Source: Roseovarius sp. EL26
GTDB taxonomy: Bacteria > Pseudomonadota > Alphaproteobacteria > Rhodobacterales > Rhodobacteraceae
Direction of reading: 5' to 3'
NCBI RefSeq assembly: GCF_900327775.1
Contig: NZ_OUMZ01000007.1
Coordinates: forward strand, 607,606-671,605
Length of the DNA stretch: 64,000 bases
The notes beneath the pieces are model-generated. The model was given only the letters and a program-made list of their open reading frames with translations. It had not been told where the DNA came from and searched no databases. Below are positions 1 to 10,542 of the stretch, one piece after another (the first letter of the stretch is position 1; the number at the start of each line of letters is the position of its first letter). A program made the translations under genes and the position numbers.

Positions 1-1
1 G

Positions 2-1309
2 AAAGTGGCCGTGGTTGAGCGCGAGCATATGGGCGGGATCTGTCTGAACTGGGGCTGTATTCCGACCAAGGCTTTGTTGCGGTCATCCGAAGTTTTCCAC
101 CTGATGCACCGGGCCAAGGAATTCGGCCTGTCCGCCGAAGGTATCGGCTATGATCTGGATGCGGTCGTTAAACGGTCACGCGGTGTTTCAAAGCAGCTAA
201 ATAGTGGTGTCGGTCACCTGTTGAAGAAAAACAAAGTCACGACCCTTATGGGGGAGGCCACGGTTACTGGCGTCGGCAAGGTCAGCGTAAAAACTGACAA
301 GGGCACCGAAGAGCTGACGGGCAAGAACATTATTCTGGCCACAGGTGCGCGGGCACGGGAATTACCGGGGCTTGAAGCCGATGGTGATCTGGTTTGGACC
401 TACAAACATGCACTGATGCCGCCCCGGATGCCGAAGAAACTTCTGGTCATCGGATCAGGCGCCATCGGGATTGAATTTGCCAGCTTCTACAACACCTTGG
501 GTGCCGATACGACTGTGGTCGAGGTGATGGACCGCGTTCTGCCGGTGGAAGACGCGGAAATCAGCGCTTTCGCCAAGAAGTCCTTTGTCAAACAAGGGAT
601 GAAGATCATGGAGAAGGCCATGGTCAAACAGCTGGATCGTGGCAAAGGCAAAGTCACCGCACATATCGAAGTGGGCGGCAAAGTTGTGAAGCACGAATTT
701 GACACGGTCATTTCGGCCGTGGGCATTGTTGGTAATGTTGAAGGCCTTGGCCTTGAAGCGCTTGGCGTCAAAGTTGACCGTACGCACGTGGTTACGGATG
801 AATTCTGCCGTACCGGAGTGGATGGGCTTTATGCGATTGGCGATATCGCGGGTGCGCCGTGGTTGGCCCACAAAGCCAGCCATGAGGGTGTTATGGTCGC
901 GGATCTGGTGGCCGGAAAACATGCACACCCGGTGAAACCCGAAAGCATCGCGGGCTGTACATACTGTCACCCGCAGGTGGCCAGTGTTGGTTTCACGGAA
1001 GCCAAGGCAAAAGAAGCAGGCTATGACATTAAGGTCGGTCGCTTCCCCTTCATCGGCAATGGCAAGGCAATTGCTTTGGGCGAGGCCGAGGGCATGATCA
1101 AAACTGTGTTTGATGCCAAAACCGGCGAGCTTTTGGGCGCGCATATGGTCGGAGCAGAGGTGACAGAGCTGATCCAAGGCTATGTTGTGGGCCGTCAGTT
1201 GGAAACAACCGAGGAAGATCTGATGAACACCGTCTTCCCGCATCCGACACTGTCAGAGATGATGCACGAGTCTGTGTTGGACGCTTACGGCATGGCTATC
1301 CATATCTAA
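2..1309 (+). CDS. lpdA: Dihydrolipoyl dehydrogenase (E3), 5' end cut by window
   Basis: This is the FAD flavoprotein that reoxidises dihydrolipoamide of 2-oxoacid dehydrogenase complexes with NAD+. The frame is open to the window edge, so the N-terminal FAD-binding glycine motif is missing. The redox disulfide is visible in GGICLNWGCIPTK, with two Cys four residues apart. A second Rossmann motif (LLVIGSGAIGIEFASFY) follows for NAD, and the C-terminal dimer domain carries the catalytic His-Glu pair in HPTLSE near the end. ATG or GTG codons close to the edge are internal and not the true start. A strong terminator follows directly. Whether it serves pyruvate or 2-oxoglutarate dehydrogenase cannot be decided, because the upstream genes are outside the window. 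Confidence 0.95.
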   Translation, partial: KVAVVEREHMGGICLNWGCIPTKALLRSSEVFHLMHRAKEFGLSAEGIGYDLDAVVKRSRGVSKQLNSGVGHLLKKNKVTTLMGEATVTGVGKVSVKTDKGTEELTGKNIILATGARARELPGLEADGDLVWTYKHALMPPRMPKKLLVIGSGAIGIEFASFYNTLGADTTVVEVMDRVLPVEDAEISAFAKKSFVKQGMKIMEKAMVKQLDRGKGKVTAHIEVGGKVVKHEFDTVISAVGIVGNVEGLGLEALGVKVDRTHVVTDEFCRTGVDGLYAIGDIAGAPWLAHKASHEGVMVADLVAGKHAHPVKPESIAGCTYCHPQVASVGFTEAKAKEAGYDIKVGRFPFIGNGKAIALGEAEGMIKTVFDAKTGELLGAHMVGAEVTELIQGYVVGRQLETTEEDLMNTVFPHPTLSEMMHESVLDAYGMAIHI

Positions 1310-1330
1310 GTTGGGCTATAGCTAATTCTT

Positions 1331-1359
1331 AAAAAGCTGAGGTTCTCCTCAGCTTTTTT
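1331..1359 (+). terminator. Rho-independent terminator after lpdA
   Basis: A perfect 12-bp stem (AAAAAGCTGAGG, loop TTCT, CCTCAGCTTTTT) ends in a T run. It lies 21 bases after the lpdA stop and would work for transcription from the left. The A/T ends also make it usable in the opposite direction. Confidence 0.9.
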
Positions 1360-1445
1360 GTTTGGTAAATCACGCAAAATTAGGCTGTTCGTGACCTTTT
1401 GCAGATTATGTGCTACCTCAGGTAGATATCCTGGGGAGGACCACT

Positions 1446-2819
1446 ATGAAATTTTATGGAGTAATAAGCGCGCTGTTGCTCGCATCTATGGCGCATGCGC
1501 AGGAAGAAAAACAGCCTCAAACACTGTTTACCAATGTGCATGTGTTCGATGGGGTGAATGAGGCACGGATTGAAAACGCTTCCGTACTGGTCGAGGGGAA
1601 TCTGATTAAGAGCGTATCGACCGAGGCGATTGAAGCACCTGATGCGGCGGTAATTGACGGCGAGGGGCGGACGCTTTTGCCCGGGTTTATCGACAATCAC
1701 GTGCATTTGGCCCTGCCGGGGCCGACCATTCCGCTGATGGAGACCGATAAAACCTGGATGGATCTAGCACTTCATGCGGCTGCGCAATCCGAGATGTACC
1801 TGATGCAGGGCTTTACCACAGTCCGAGATGCCGGTGGCGCCGATGCTGGGATCCGGCGTGCGATTGACGCTGGGATCATTGATGGGCCGCGGGTCTATAT
1901 TTCAGCAGCCTTTATTGGTGGACGTGGCGGGCATGCTGATTTTGCCTCGTTCACAGCTCCTCCAAATGCAGAATCAAACATGAATCGCCTGAACATCGGC
2001 GTGGATGCAGATGGCGTGGATGCGGTTTTGAAAGCCGCACGCAACAATTTCCGTATGGGTGCCAACCAGTTGAAGGTAATGCAATCAGGGGGCGTCGTGT
2101 CGTCCTTTGATCCCTGGCAGATGGAGGGACGCACGGTTCAAGAGATTGAAGCCGCCGTTGAGATCGCCGAACAATACGGCAGCTATGCCATGGCGCACTC
2201 GTACCGTAAGGATTCCATCCTGCGCGCGCTGAATGCCGGCGTGCGTTCTGTTGAGCATGGGTTCATGTATGATTGTGAAATCGGCGCGGTGATGGAGGAG
2301 AAAGGGGCCTTTATCACCACCAACCTGACCGCCTTTGATCCTGGCCTCACAACCATTCCGGCGATTGCCAGCAACCCGTCCAGCCTGGCCAAGGCGCTGT
2401 CGGCCTCGGCAGCATTTACTGATTACCTGGATAATATGCGCAAATGCCCCGCGAAAAGAGGGCATCACACGGATTGCGTCGGGACCGTGGGCGCCTGCAA
2501 TATTCAGGTCGCCTATGAAAAGCACCTCGCGCATGAGTTTTTTGGCGCTTACACCTCTTTGGTGGCAATGACCTCTGTTGGCGGTGAAATCGCGGCTATG
2601 ACGGGTGATTTCATGAACCCCTATCCTGATGGGAAACTGGGCGTAATCGAAGAGGGCGCATATGCTGACATCTTGCTCATTGATGGCAATCCCTTGGAGG
2701 ATTTCAGCGTGGTGGGCACCGGAGACAAATGGTTTGATGCTGAACCACGCCCCGAGAGCCCGGAAACCATACGGGTCATTATGAAAGACGGTGTAATTTA
2801 CAAGAACACGCTTGAATAG
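1446..2819 (+). CDS. Exported metal-dependent amidohydrolase
   Basis: A 457-residue amidohydrolase-superfamily protein. The start at 1446 is chosen because GGGGAGGA precedes it and the product then begins with a clean signal peptide (MKFYGVISALLLASMAHA, likely cut before QE), so it should act in the periplasm. The metal-binding HxH of the TIM barrel is in IDNHVHLALPG near residue 88. Later conserved pieces are QLKVMQSGG (candidate metal-bridging Lys) and VEHGFMYD. The C-terminal domain closes the composite beta-sandwich (YADILLIDGNPLEDF). Family members cleave Xaa-Pro dipeptides, imidazolone-type rings or organophosphates; the substrate here cannot be read from sequence. It stands alone after a terminator, tail to tail with the radical SAM gene. 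Confidence 0.85.
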   Translation: MKFYGVISALLLASMAHAQEEKQPQTLFTNVHVFDGVNEARIENASVLVEGNLIKSVSTEAIEAPDAAVIDGEGRTLLPGFIDNHVHLALPGPTIPLMETDKTWMDLALHAAAQSEMYLMQGFTTVRDAGGADAGIRRAIDAGIIDGPRVYISAAFIGGRGGHADFASFTAPPNAESNMNRLNIGVDADGVDAVLKAARNNFRMGANQLKVMQSGGVVSSFDPWQMEGRTVQEIEAAVEIAEQYGSYAMAHSYRKDSILRALNAGVRSVEHGFMYDCEIGAVMEEKGAFITTNLTAFDPGLTTIPAIASNPSSLAKALSASAAFTDYLDNMRKCPAKRGHHTDCVGTVGACNIQVAYEKHLAHEFFGAYTSLVAMTSVGGEIAAMTGDFMNPYPDGKLGVIEEGAYADILLIDGNPLEDFSVVGTGDKWFDAEPRPESPETIRVIMKDGVIYKNTLE

Positions 2820-2822
2820 GGC

Positions 2823-3788
2823 TTAGCTCGAGCAACTGGCACCGCCCAGCACGCAGAATTTGGCGCAATGGGGGTGGTTGAGCGCGACATCGCGCTCGGC
2901 CTCTTCCAAAGTGCTTCCCATCTCGAACTGCTCATCATAAGGCAAGAGCGTGCAGGCCAACACGGTGGGGTGATCCGCGCCTTTGCGTTTTACGACCATG
3001 CGCGAAGAGGCACACATCACGTCGCGCGGCGACTTGTCCAGGATGCCCCAGCAGGCAGTGGTAATCTCGGGGACTTCAACCGTGTCATCCATTTCAGGGA
3101 AAAGCACGGTCATGCCGGGATTGTCGGCATCTATATCGAAACTGTGTTTTGCATAGAGCAAACGGTACCCCTCGCGCGCCTCGGCATCTGTTTCGTTCCA
3201 TATTGTGCGGCCAGCGGCGGCCATTGGGAAGCCGTTGTCACGTAGCCAGACCATACCTTCGATGGTGCGGTCAAAGGCACCTTTGCCGCGTATTTCATCG
3301 TGAGCAGATTGAGACCAATGATCGAGTGAAATGCGGAAGATCAGCTTTTTTCGCTGCTCTGCAGGGATTTCCAGCAAGCCTTTTTGCACGATCTTGCGCA
3401 TCATCGGGCGCATGGCGTTGGTCAAGATCAGAACGTCATAGCCGCGATCAAGGCAGGTGCGGGTCATGGCCATCATCTGCGGGTTCATGAACGGTTCACC
3501 ACCGGTAAAGCCGATTTCACGAATGGGCCAGTTCCGGTCTTCGATCTGGTCGAGGTAGTCGTTGATGTCCTCTACCGTGAGATAAACCAGCCGATCATTG
3601 CTGGGCGAGCTTTCAATATAGCAGTTCACACAAGTGATATTGCACAGCGTTCCTGTGTTGAACCACAGCGTTTCGGGGTTACTGAGGGGCACTGTCGCAC
3701 GCATTTGGCCATCTGCGGTGTATAGCGGATCCTGAAATTTTACGCTGGGGCCTGAGAGTGCACCAGTGGTGTCGACGACATCTTTCAT
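2823..3788 (-). CDS. Radical SAM protein with C-terminal Cys cluster
   Basis: A 321-residue protein. The radical SAM cluster CxxxCxxC is present as LCNITCVNCY (Cys 49, 53, 56), followed by the SAM-binding FTGGEPFMNP. The C-terminal third holds six more Cys (CWGILD, MCASSR, ACTLL, HCAKFCVLGGASC), resembling a SPASM/twitch region that binds auxiliary Fe-S clusters. The start at 3788 is preferred over the longer frame beginning at 3935 because CGGAG lies upstream of it and the extension is basic and low-complexity. SPASM enzymes usually modify peptides or act as anaerobic sulfatase maturases, but no precursor peptide or sulfatase is adjacent. It is divergent from zwf and its substrate is unknown. 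Confidence 0.8.
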   Translation of the reverse strand: MKDVVDTTGALSGPSVKFQDPLYTADGQMRATVPLSNPETLWFNTGTLCNITCVNCYIESSPSNDRLVYLTVEDINDYLDQIEDRNWPIREIGFTGGEPFMNPQMMAMTRTCLDRGYDVLILTNAMRPMMRKIVQKGLLEIPAEQRKKLIFRISLDHWSQSAHDEIRGKGAFDRTIEGMVWLRDNGFPMAAAGRTIWNETDAEAREGYRLLYAKHSFDIDADNPGMTVLFPEMDDTVEVPEITTACWGILDKSPRDVMCASSRMVVKRKGADHPTVLACTLLPYDEQFEMGSTLEEAERDVALNHPHCAKFCVLGGASCSS

Positions 3789-3941
3789 TGCAAGCTCCGA
3801 TTTTCGTTTGCTTTTCCGAAATATCCGGTTCTTTGTGTGAAAGAAAGTCGAGCGCGGGCTGGTGACAGCTTTGTGATCGGGCATTAGGGTTGTTTGTGTT
3901 AGGCCAAGAGGTCCAACGCGCTGAAAATGGAGCAAGCTAAC

Positions 3942-5396
3942 ATGGTTTCAAGGGTTATTCCGGTTGAGCCATTTGATTTGGTAATCTTCGGGGGCACCGG
4001 GGATTTGGCCCGACGCAAGATTTTGCCCGGACTGTTTCGGCGTTTTTGTGCCGGGCAGATGGGGGAAGATTCGCGTGTGATTGGCGCCGCGCGTTCAGAA
4101 ATGAACAGCGAGGAGTATCGCCAGTTTGTACGCGATGCGATTACTGAGTTTGACCCAAAAACCAAAGGCGCATGTACCCATCTTGATGAGTTCATGACCC
4201 GGCTGCATTATGTGACGATCGACGCACTGGGAGAGGCCGGATGGGTTGAGCTGGCCCAATTGACCCGGTCAGATCGGATCAGGGCGTTTTATTTTTCCGT
4301 TGCCCCACGTTTGTTTGGGCCATTGGCCGAGCGATTGCATTTGCACGGCATGGCCGATGGCACCAGTCGGATTGTGGTCGAGAAACCCTTTGGCCGGGAT
4401 CAGGAGAGTGCGCGCGCATTGAACAAAGTTCTGGCCGAGCACTTTGAGGAAAATCAGATTTACCGGATTGACCACTATCTGGGCAAAGAAACTGTTCAGA
4501 ACCTGATGGCGATCCGGTTTGGTAACATGCTGTTCGAGCCGCTGTGGAACAGCCAGTATATTGATCACATCCAGATTACTGTGGCTGAATCTGTCGGTGT
4601 TGGTGGGCGCGGGGGATATTATGACCGTGCCGGTGCGATGCGCGACATGATGCAAAATCACATGATGCAATTGTTATGTCTTATCGCGATGGAACCTCCG
4701 GCCAAGTTCAACCCTGATGCGGTACGTGATGAAAAGCTCAAGGTTATTCGCGCACTTGATCCGGTGGGGGAAGAGGACATTGTGCGCGGGCAGTATGAAG
4801 GCACAGACGATTTGCTGGGCTATCGAAGAGAGGCAGAAAACCCTGAAAGTACCACAGAAAGCTTTGTCGCACTCAAGGCGCATATCAGTAATTGGCGGTG
4901 GGCGAATACGCCATTTTATCTGCGAACCGGTAAACGTCTACGTGAGCGCGCAAGCGAGATTGCGATTGTCTTCAAGGACGCACCGCATTCAATCTTTGAC
5001 GAAGATGCCGGCCGGCATCGCAATATCCTGACCATCAAATTACAACCCAACGAAGGCATCGAGCTTGGAGTGACCATCAAGGAGCCGGGACCGGGCGGTA
5101 TGCGGTTGATTGATGTGCCGCTGGATATGAGCTTTGCAGAGGCACTGGGACCGGAAGAAGCAGATTTTCCAGACGCTTACGAGCGTTTGATCATGGATGT
5201 GATACGCGGGAATCAGACATTATTTATGCGCGGCGATGAGGTGGAAGAGGCCTGGGCCTGGACCGATCCGATTATTGCACAATGGGACGAGAACGCGGAG
5301 ACGCCGATACGCTATGCCACTGGCAGCTCTGGACCTGATGATGCGTTGATGCTGATGCACCGCGATGGACGCCGCTGGCGGGAGATTAAGGCATGA
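3942..5396 (+). CDS. zwf: Glucose-6-phosphate 1-dehydrogenase
   Basis: Oxidises glucose 6-phosphate to 6-phosphogluconolactone, the entry step of the Entner-Doudoroff and oxidative pentose phosphate routes. The NAD(P)-binding motif FGGTGDLARRK is at residues 16-26 and the substrate-binding signature RIDHYLGKE starts near residue 175, with the catalytic His of that block present. At 484 residues it has the usual length. The ATG at 3942 is chosen over one 15 bases upstream because GGAG lies nine bases before it and the product then starts as the family normally does. It overlaps pgl by four bases (ATGA), indicating translational coupling. Confidence 0.97.
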   Translation: MVSRVIPVEPFDLVIFGGTGDLARRKILPGLFRRFCAGQMGEDSRVIGAARSEMNSEEYRQFVRDAITEFDPKTKGACTHLDEFMTRLHYVTIDALGEAGWVELAQLTRSDRIRAFYFSVAPRLFGPLAERLHLHGMADGTSRIVVEKPFGRDQESARALNKVLAEHFEENQIYRIDHYLGKETVQNLMAIRFGNMLFEPLWNSQYIDHIQITVAESVGVGGRGGYYDRAGAMRDMMQNHMMQLLCLIAMEPPAKFNPDAVRDEKLKVIRALDPVGEEDIVRGQYEGTDDLLGYRREAENPESTTESFVALKAHISNWRWANTPFYLRTGKRLRERASEIAIVFKDAPHSIFDEDAGRHRNILTIKLQPNEGIELGVTIKEPGPGGMRLIDVPLDMSFAEALGPEEADFPDAYERLIMDVIRGNQTLFMRGDEVEEAWAWTDPIIAQWDENAETPIRYATGSSGPDDALMLMHRDGRRWREIKA

Positions 5397-6064
5397 AGCT
5401 TGTAGAATACGCTGACGCAGAAATGATGGCGATCGACCTGGCAAATGTGCTGGCTGGTGAATTGACGGCGGTGCTGGAACACGAAGAAAGGGCATTTTTT
5501 GTAGTGCCCGGAGGCAATACACCGGGTCCGATCTTTGATACGCTTTGCGCTGCCGATTTAGACTGGAGTCGGGTTGACGTTGCCTTGAGTGATGAGCGTT
5601 GGTTGCCAGCTGTGCATGTGCGCTCTAACACCCGGTTGATCACTGAGCGGCTGCTACAGGAGCGGGCAGCTGCGGCCACTATGGTGCCGCTTTACAAAAA
5701 GGCGGAAGAGCCCGAAGAGGCGCTTGCTGATTTGATCACTGGGATTGAACCAAAATTGCCGATTGATGTGCTGCTTGTTGGCATGGGCGATGACATGCAT
5801 GTGGCATCTTTGTTTCCTGAAGGCGATCAATTGATGCAGGGTTTGGCGGCAAATGCCCCGGTTTTGATCCCAATGCGGGCCCCCAACGCTCCTGAGCCAC
5901 GGCTCAGTATGTCGGCGCGGGTTCTCAACGGTGCAATCGCAAAGCATCTGGTGATCACCGGCGCAGGAAAACGAGCCGCGCTGGAACGTGCGCGCAGCAC
6001 AGATCCGCTTGTTGCTCCAGTTGCTGCGATTTTGGATGGAACTACAGTGCATTGGGCACCATAA
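5393..6064 (+). CDS. pgl: 6-phosphogluconolactonase
   Basis: A 223-residue SOL/DevB-type lactonase that hydrolyses the product of Zwf to 6-phosphogluconate. Recognisable blocks are VPGGNTPGPIFD near the N-terminus, the VALSDERWLP segment in the middle, and LLVGMGDDMHVASLFPEGD, the family signature near the sugar-phosphate pocket. The start codon overlaps the zwf stop, so the two are co-translated. About 125 bases separate it from pgi downstream. Confidence 0.95.
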   Translation: MKLVEYADAEMMAIDLANVLAGELTAVLEHEERAFFVVPGGNTPGPIFDTLCAADLDWSRVDVALSDERWLPAVHVRSNTRLITERLLQERAAAATMVPLYKKAEEPEEALADLITGIEPKLPIDVLLVGMGDDMHVASLFPEGDQLMQGLAANAPVLIPMRAPNAPEPRLSMSARVLNGAIAKHLVITGAGKRAALERARSTDPLVAPVAAILDGTTVHWAP

Positions 6065-6152
6065 AAGAAATCTGGTGATCTTTTTTTAGAACGGGACTAA
6101 CCCCCGCCATAAAATCGAGATATTCCCGCAGTAATTTTAAAGTTTAAGGTAT

Positions 6153-6172
6153 TTGGGTTCATGTAGACCCAA
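6153..6172 (+). promoter_or_regulatory. Inverted repeat in pgi leader
   Basis: A 6-bp inverted repeat (TTGGGT, 8-base loop, ACCCAA) sits just before the pgi ribosome-binding site GGAGG at 6175-6179. It could be an operator or a leader hairpin that affects initiation. No known factor is assigned, and a repeat this short could be chance. Confidence 0.3.
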
Positions 6173-6191
6173 GTGGAGGTAGCAGGCAGGC

Positions 6192-7787
6192 ATGTGGGCA
6201 GAATTGAAGGCGCTGGCTGGCGCGGACATAACCGGCCTTTTTGAAGAAAAAGGCCGCGCGTCTGATTTTGCAATCCACTTTGATGGGTTGTTGTTTGATT
6301 ATTCCAAGACCTCACTGACGACAGAGGCGCGTCAGGCGATTTGCAATCTGGCCGCTGAACGAGGGGTGGAAGCCCGTCGCGAGGCGATGTTCTCAGGCGC
6401 CGAAATCAACGAGACCGAGCGGCGCGCCGTACTTCACACAGCTTTGCGGGCGTTGTCATCAGCGCCGATAATGCTGGAGGGCGAGGATGTACTGACTGAC
6501 ATTCGGCTTGGACTAGCAAAAATGGAGACCTTTGCCGAGGCTCTGCGCACAGGGCATTATCAGGGGGCTGGCGGGCAGATCACCGATGTAGTGAATATTG
6601 GTATAGGTGGCTCACATCTGGGGCCGGAAATGGCGGTCAAGGCGTTGCTGCCTTATCGTGATGGACCGCGTTGTCATTTCGTCTCAAACGCGGACGCTGC
6701 CGATATTCATGACACATTGGCGGGGTTGGACCCAACGCGCACTTTGGTGATTGTGGCCTCAAAATCCTTTACCACTGTCGAGACAATGACCAATGCACAA
6801 ACCGCTCGCAACTGGATGGCGCAGGCGGTGGATGATCCTGCTAGCCAGTTTGTGGCGCTTGCGTCGGCTGAAGATAAGACTAGTGCGTTTGGGATTCCAC
6901 CCGAACGCGTGTTTGGGTTCGAAGATTGGGTTGGGGGACGTTATTCAATCTGGGGGCCGATTGGCCTGTCTTTAATGCTTTCAATTGGACCAGAACGGTT
7001 TCGGGCGTTTCTTGCTGGAGGTGAGGCGATGGACCTGCACTTTCGCGAGGCCCCGTTGGCGCAAAACATGCCAGTGATGCTGGCCTTGGTCGGGTTGTGG
7101 CATAATCAGGTTTGTGGCTATCCAACCCGCGCGGTTCTGCCCTATGATCAGCGTCTGGCCCGGCTGCCCGCCTATCTGCAGCAGCTTGAAATGGAAAGCA
7201 ATGGCAAGGGCGTGACCATGGATGGTACGCCGGTTGAGGGTGGGTCAGGCCCTGTGGTTTGGGGTGAGCCGGGAACCAATGGGCAACATGCATTTTATCA
7301 ACTGATCCATCAGGGGACCCAGGTGGTGCCTTGCGAATTCATGCTTGCCGCTGAGGGCCATGAACCAGACCTCGCGCATCAGCATGAATTGCTGGTGGCT
7401 AATTGTCTGGCCCAGTCCGAAGCTTTGATGCTGGGGCGCTCAATAGAAACGGCCCGGCGTCTGATGGCAAGCAAAGGGTTTGAGGGTGATGAGCTGGAAC
7501 GTCAGGCCCGGCACCGGGTGTTCAAGGGTAACCGGCCTTCGACAACGCTGGTTTATGACAAGCTGACACCACGTCGCCTGGGCCAAATCATTGCACTGTA
7601 TGAACATAGGGTTTTTGTCGAAGGCGTGATTTTGGGGATCAACTCGTTCGATCAATGGGGTGTGGAGCTGGGCAAAGTTCTGGCGCTGGAACTGGAGCCT
7701 GTCTTGTCAGGGCAGGTGGATGCCGACACAAAGGATGGATCTACCCAACAACTGGTTGAATTTATCCGGGCTCATTGGGAAGACTGA
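6192..7787 (+). CDS. pgi: Glucose-6-phosphate isomerase
   Basis: Interconverts glucose 6-phosphate and fructose 6-phosphate. The 531-residue product carries the family blocks VNIGIGGSHLGPEMA, SKSFTTVETMTNA and, in the second signature region, MESNGKGVTMDG with VWGEPGTNGQHAF. The start has a strong upstream GGAGG. In organisms that use Entner-Doudoroff, Pgi mainly recycles fructose 6-phosphate back into the Zwf reaction, which fits its place right after zwf-pgl. folA follows three bases after the stop. Confidence 0.97.
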   Translation: MWAELKALAGADITGLFEEKGRASDFAIHFDGLLFDYSKTSLTTEARQAICNLAAERGVEARREAMFSGAEINETERRAVLHTALRALSSAPIMLEGEDVLTDIRLGLAKMETFAEALRTGHYQGAGGQITDVVNIGIGGSHLGPEMAVKALLPYRDGPRCHFVSNADAADIHDTLAGLDPTRTLVIVASKSFTTVETMTNAQTARNWMAQAVDDPASQFVALASAEDKTSAFGIPPERVFGFEDWVGGRYSIWGPIGLSLMLSIGPERFRAFLAGGEAMDLHFREAPLAQNMPVMLALVGLWHNQVCGYPTRAVLPYDQRLARLPAYLQQLEMESNGKGVTMDGTPVEGGSGPVVWGEPGTNGQHAFYQLIHQGTQVVPCEFMLAAEGHEPDLAHQHELLVANCLAQSEALMLGRSIETARRLMASKGFEGDELERQARHRVFKGNRPSTTLVYDKLTPRRLGQIIALYEHRVFVEGVILGINSFDQWGVELGKVLALELEPVLSGQVDADTKDGSTQQLVEFIRAHWED

Positions 7788-7790
7788 GAT

Positions 7791-8273
7791 ATGATTACTC
7801 TGATCGCAGCGCGGGCGCGCAATGGCGCAATTGGCCGCGATGGCGATATGCCTTGGCATCTGCCCGAGGATCTGGCGTTTTTCAAGCGCGAGACCGAAGG
7901 CGGTGCGGTGATCATGGGACGTAAAACCTGGGATAGCCTGCCTGAAGCGGTGCGACCACTGCCGGGGCGGCTCAATCTGGTTGTGTCGTCAAATCCGGAT
8001 TGTGCACCGTTGACGTTTTCGAACATTGAAGCCGCGATTGCTGAGGCCGAAGCGCAGGGTTACCGGCGGCTTTATTGTATTGGCGGCGGACAAATCTACG
8101 CAGCAATGTTGCCGATGGCCGACCGAATTGTCATCACCGAAGTGGATCGGATCGTAGAAGACGCCGATACGTTTTTTCCAGAATTCTCTGCGGATGACTG
8201 GCGGCATCTGGGGGCGGTTGAACTGCGTCAAGAGGCCCCGGCCTGTGTTGTGAATGAGTATCTGCGCCGTTAA
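7791..8273 (+). CDS. folA: Dihydrofolate reductase
   Basis: Reduces dihydrofolate to tetrahydrofolate with NADPH. It has the typical N-terminal pattern ARNGAIGRDGDMPWHLPEDL, including the Met20-loop Trp and the acidic residue of the folate site, then VIMGRKTWDSLP and YCIGGGQIYAAML. The length of 160 residues is normal for chromosomal FolA. It starts three bases after pgi, so it probably shares that transcript, although folate and sugar metabolism are not directly linked. It overlaps the convergent cupin gene by four bases. Confidence 0.96.
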   Translation: MITLIAARARNGAIGRDGDMPWHLPEDLAFFKRETEGGAVIMGRKTWDSLPEAVRPLPGRLNLVVSSNPDCAPLTFSNIEAAIAEAEAQGYRRLYCIGGGQIYAAMLPMADRIVITEVDRIVEDADTFFPEFSADDWRHLGAVELRQEAPACVVNEYLRR

Positions 8274-8689
8274 CGCGGAATGTCAAAATCTGGCGCCGCG
8301 AGGATGAATTTCTCAAACTGAAAACCGGGCGAGACCGTGCAACCGACCAAAGTATAATCACCCGTGCAGCGCGCCATCTGCCAGTGATTGGGCGGTACGA
8401 TGACTTGTGGGCGATGACCGGTGACCAGATCAGTGCCAAGGGTATGATCGACGGCCGGGCCGCTTTCATCTTTGGCAAGCGATAATACGAGGGGTGCGCC
8501 ACTGTAGAAGTGCCAAATTTCAGCTGCGTCCACTTTGTGCCAACGATTCTGCTCGTGGCCTTGCAGGAGGAAGTAGATGCAGGTGCCCACAGGACGACCC
8601 TCATTGTCGGCCACCCAAGTTTCGCGGTAATGGCCGCCTTCAGGATGGGGGTGCAGGTCAAGGGTGGTGATGATGTCTTGGGCGGTCAT
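8270..8689 (-). CDS. Cupin-like DUF985 (Cupin_5) protein
   Basis: A 139-residue single-domain protein with the DUF985 pattern: an N-terminal LHPHPEGGHYRETW block, IYFLLQGHEQNRWHKVDAAEIWH in the beta-barrel core, and a C-terminal VSPGFQFEKFILA. Several His could bind a metal, as in other cupins. The biochemical role of the family is not firmly known. It begins inside the stop of the MEKHLA gene (ATGA overlap), so the two form a small operon. Confidence 0.8.
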   Translation of the reverse strand: MTAQDIITTLDLHPHPEGGHYRETWVADNEGRPVGTCIYFLLQGHEQNRWHKVDAAEIWHFYSGAPLVLSLAKDESGPAVDHTLGTDLVTGHRPQVIVPPNHWQMARCTGDYTLVGCTVSPGFQFEKFILAAPDFDIPR

Positions 8690-9132
8690 AGAAACTCGAT
8701 CTCGTTAAAGGTGGCAGCTTGGCCGCATTTGTGGCCCTGATCATCGCTCAATGTCCAGATGATTGCGTTTTTGATTGCGAACCTGCGGCCGGAACTGGAA
8801 ATACGGATTCCGTGGTAATCGTCGATAAATCCGTTTGCGGTGATCGAAGCCAGCATGGCGGCACGCGCCGCGCGTTCGTCCGTCTCGGCACTCAGGCGTG
8901 AGGGCATTTGAGTGATCTGATCCCAACTAACCTCCCACAGTTTTTGCGCCGCAAGATTACCGTAGGTGAAGACGGGATCGTCTATCGCATTGTGTGACAA
9001 AACAGGGAAGGGGGCATGATAAAGCGCCTTGGCGCTTGTCGTGAGAGGGCGCGAGAGGCGTTTTTCAAAGGAACGCATCAATAGCTCTGAGTGTTCGATT
9101 TGAAATTTGTTGCCCTGCGATGGTTCGTGCAT
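8686..9132 (-). CDS. MEKHLA-domain (PAS-like) protein
   Basis: A 148-residue protein matching the MEKHLA family, a PAS-like fold first described at the end of plant HD-ZIP III regulators and also found as stand-alone bacterial proteins. Supporting stretches are LSHNAIDDPVFTYGNLAAQK and LWEVSWDQITQMPSRLSAE. A ligand or redox-sensing role is plausible by analogy with PAS domains, but no effector domain is attached. The start at 9132 is chosen because it gives the usual family N-terminus; an ATG at 9156 is also possible. It is translationally coupled to the cupin gene and tail-distal to eno. Confidence 0.7.
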   Translation of the reverse strand: MHEPSQGNKFQIEHSELLMRSFEKRLSRPLTTSAKALYHAPFPVLSHNAIDDPVFTYGNLAAQKLWEVSWDQITQMPSRLSAETDERAARAAMLASITANGFIDDYHGIRISSSGRRFAIKNAIIWTLSDDQGHKCGQAATFNEIEFL

Positions 9133-9195
9133 GAATACTGACCAAACTATGCGCATTGGGGTCGCGGCGGTTGGCCCGCCGCGACCAAATTGTGT

Positions 9196-10521
<1,326 letters not shown>

Positions 10522-10542
10522 CTAGAGGGAATACGTATAGCT

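Noticed and set aside
455..1243. A 262-residue open frame antisense to lpdA
   Set aside because: Shadow of the conserved dehydrogenase; His-rich composition typical of antisense frames.
3789..3935. N-terminal extension of the radical SAM frame
   Set aside because: The added 49 residues are basic and low-complexity and cover the zwf promoter; the ATG at 3788 has a good ribosome-binding site.
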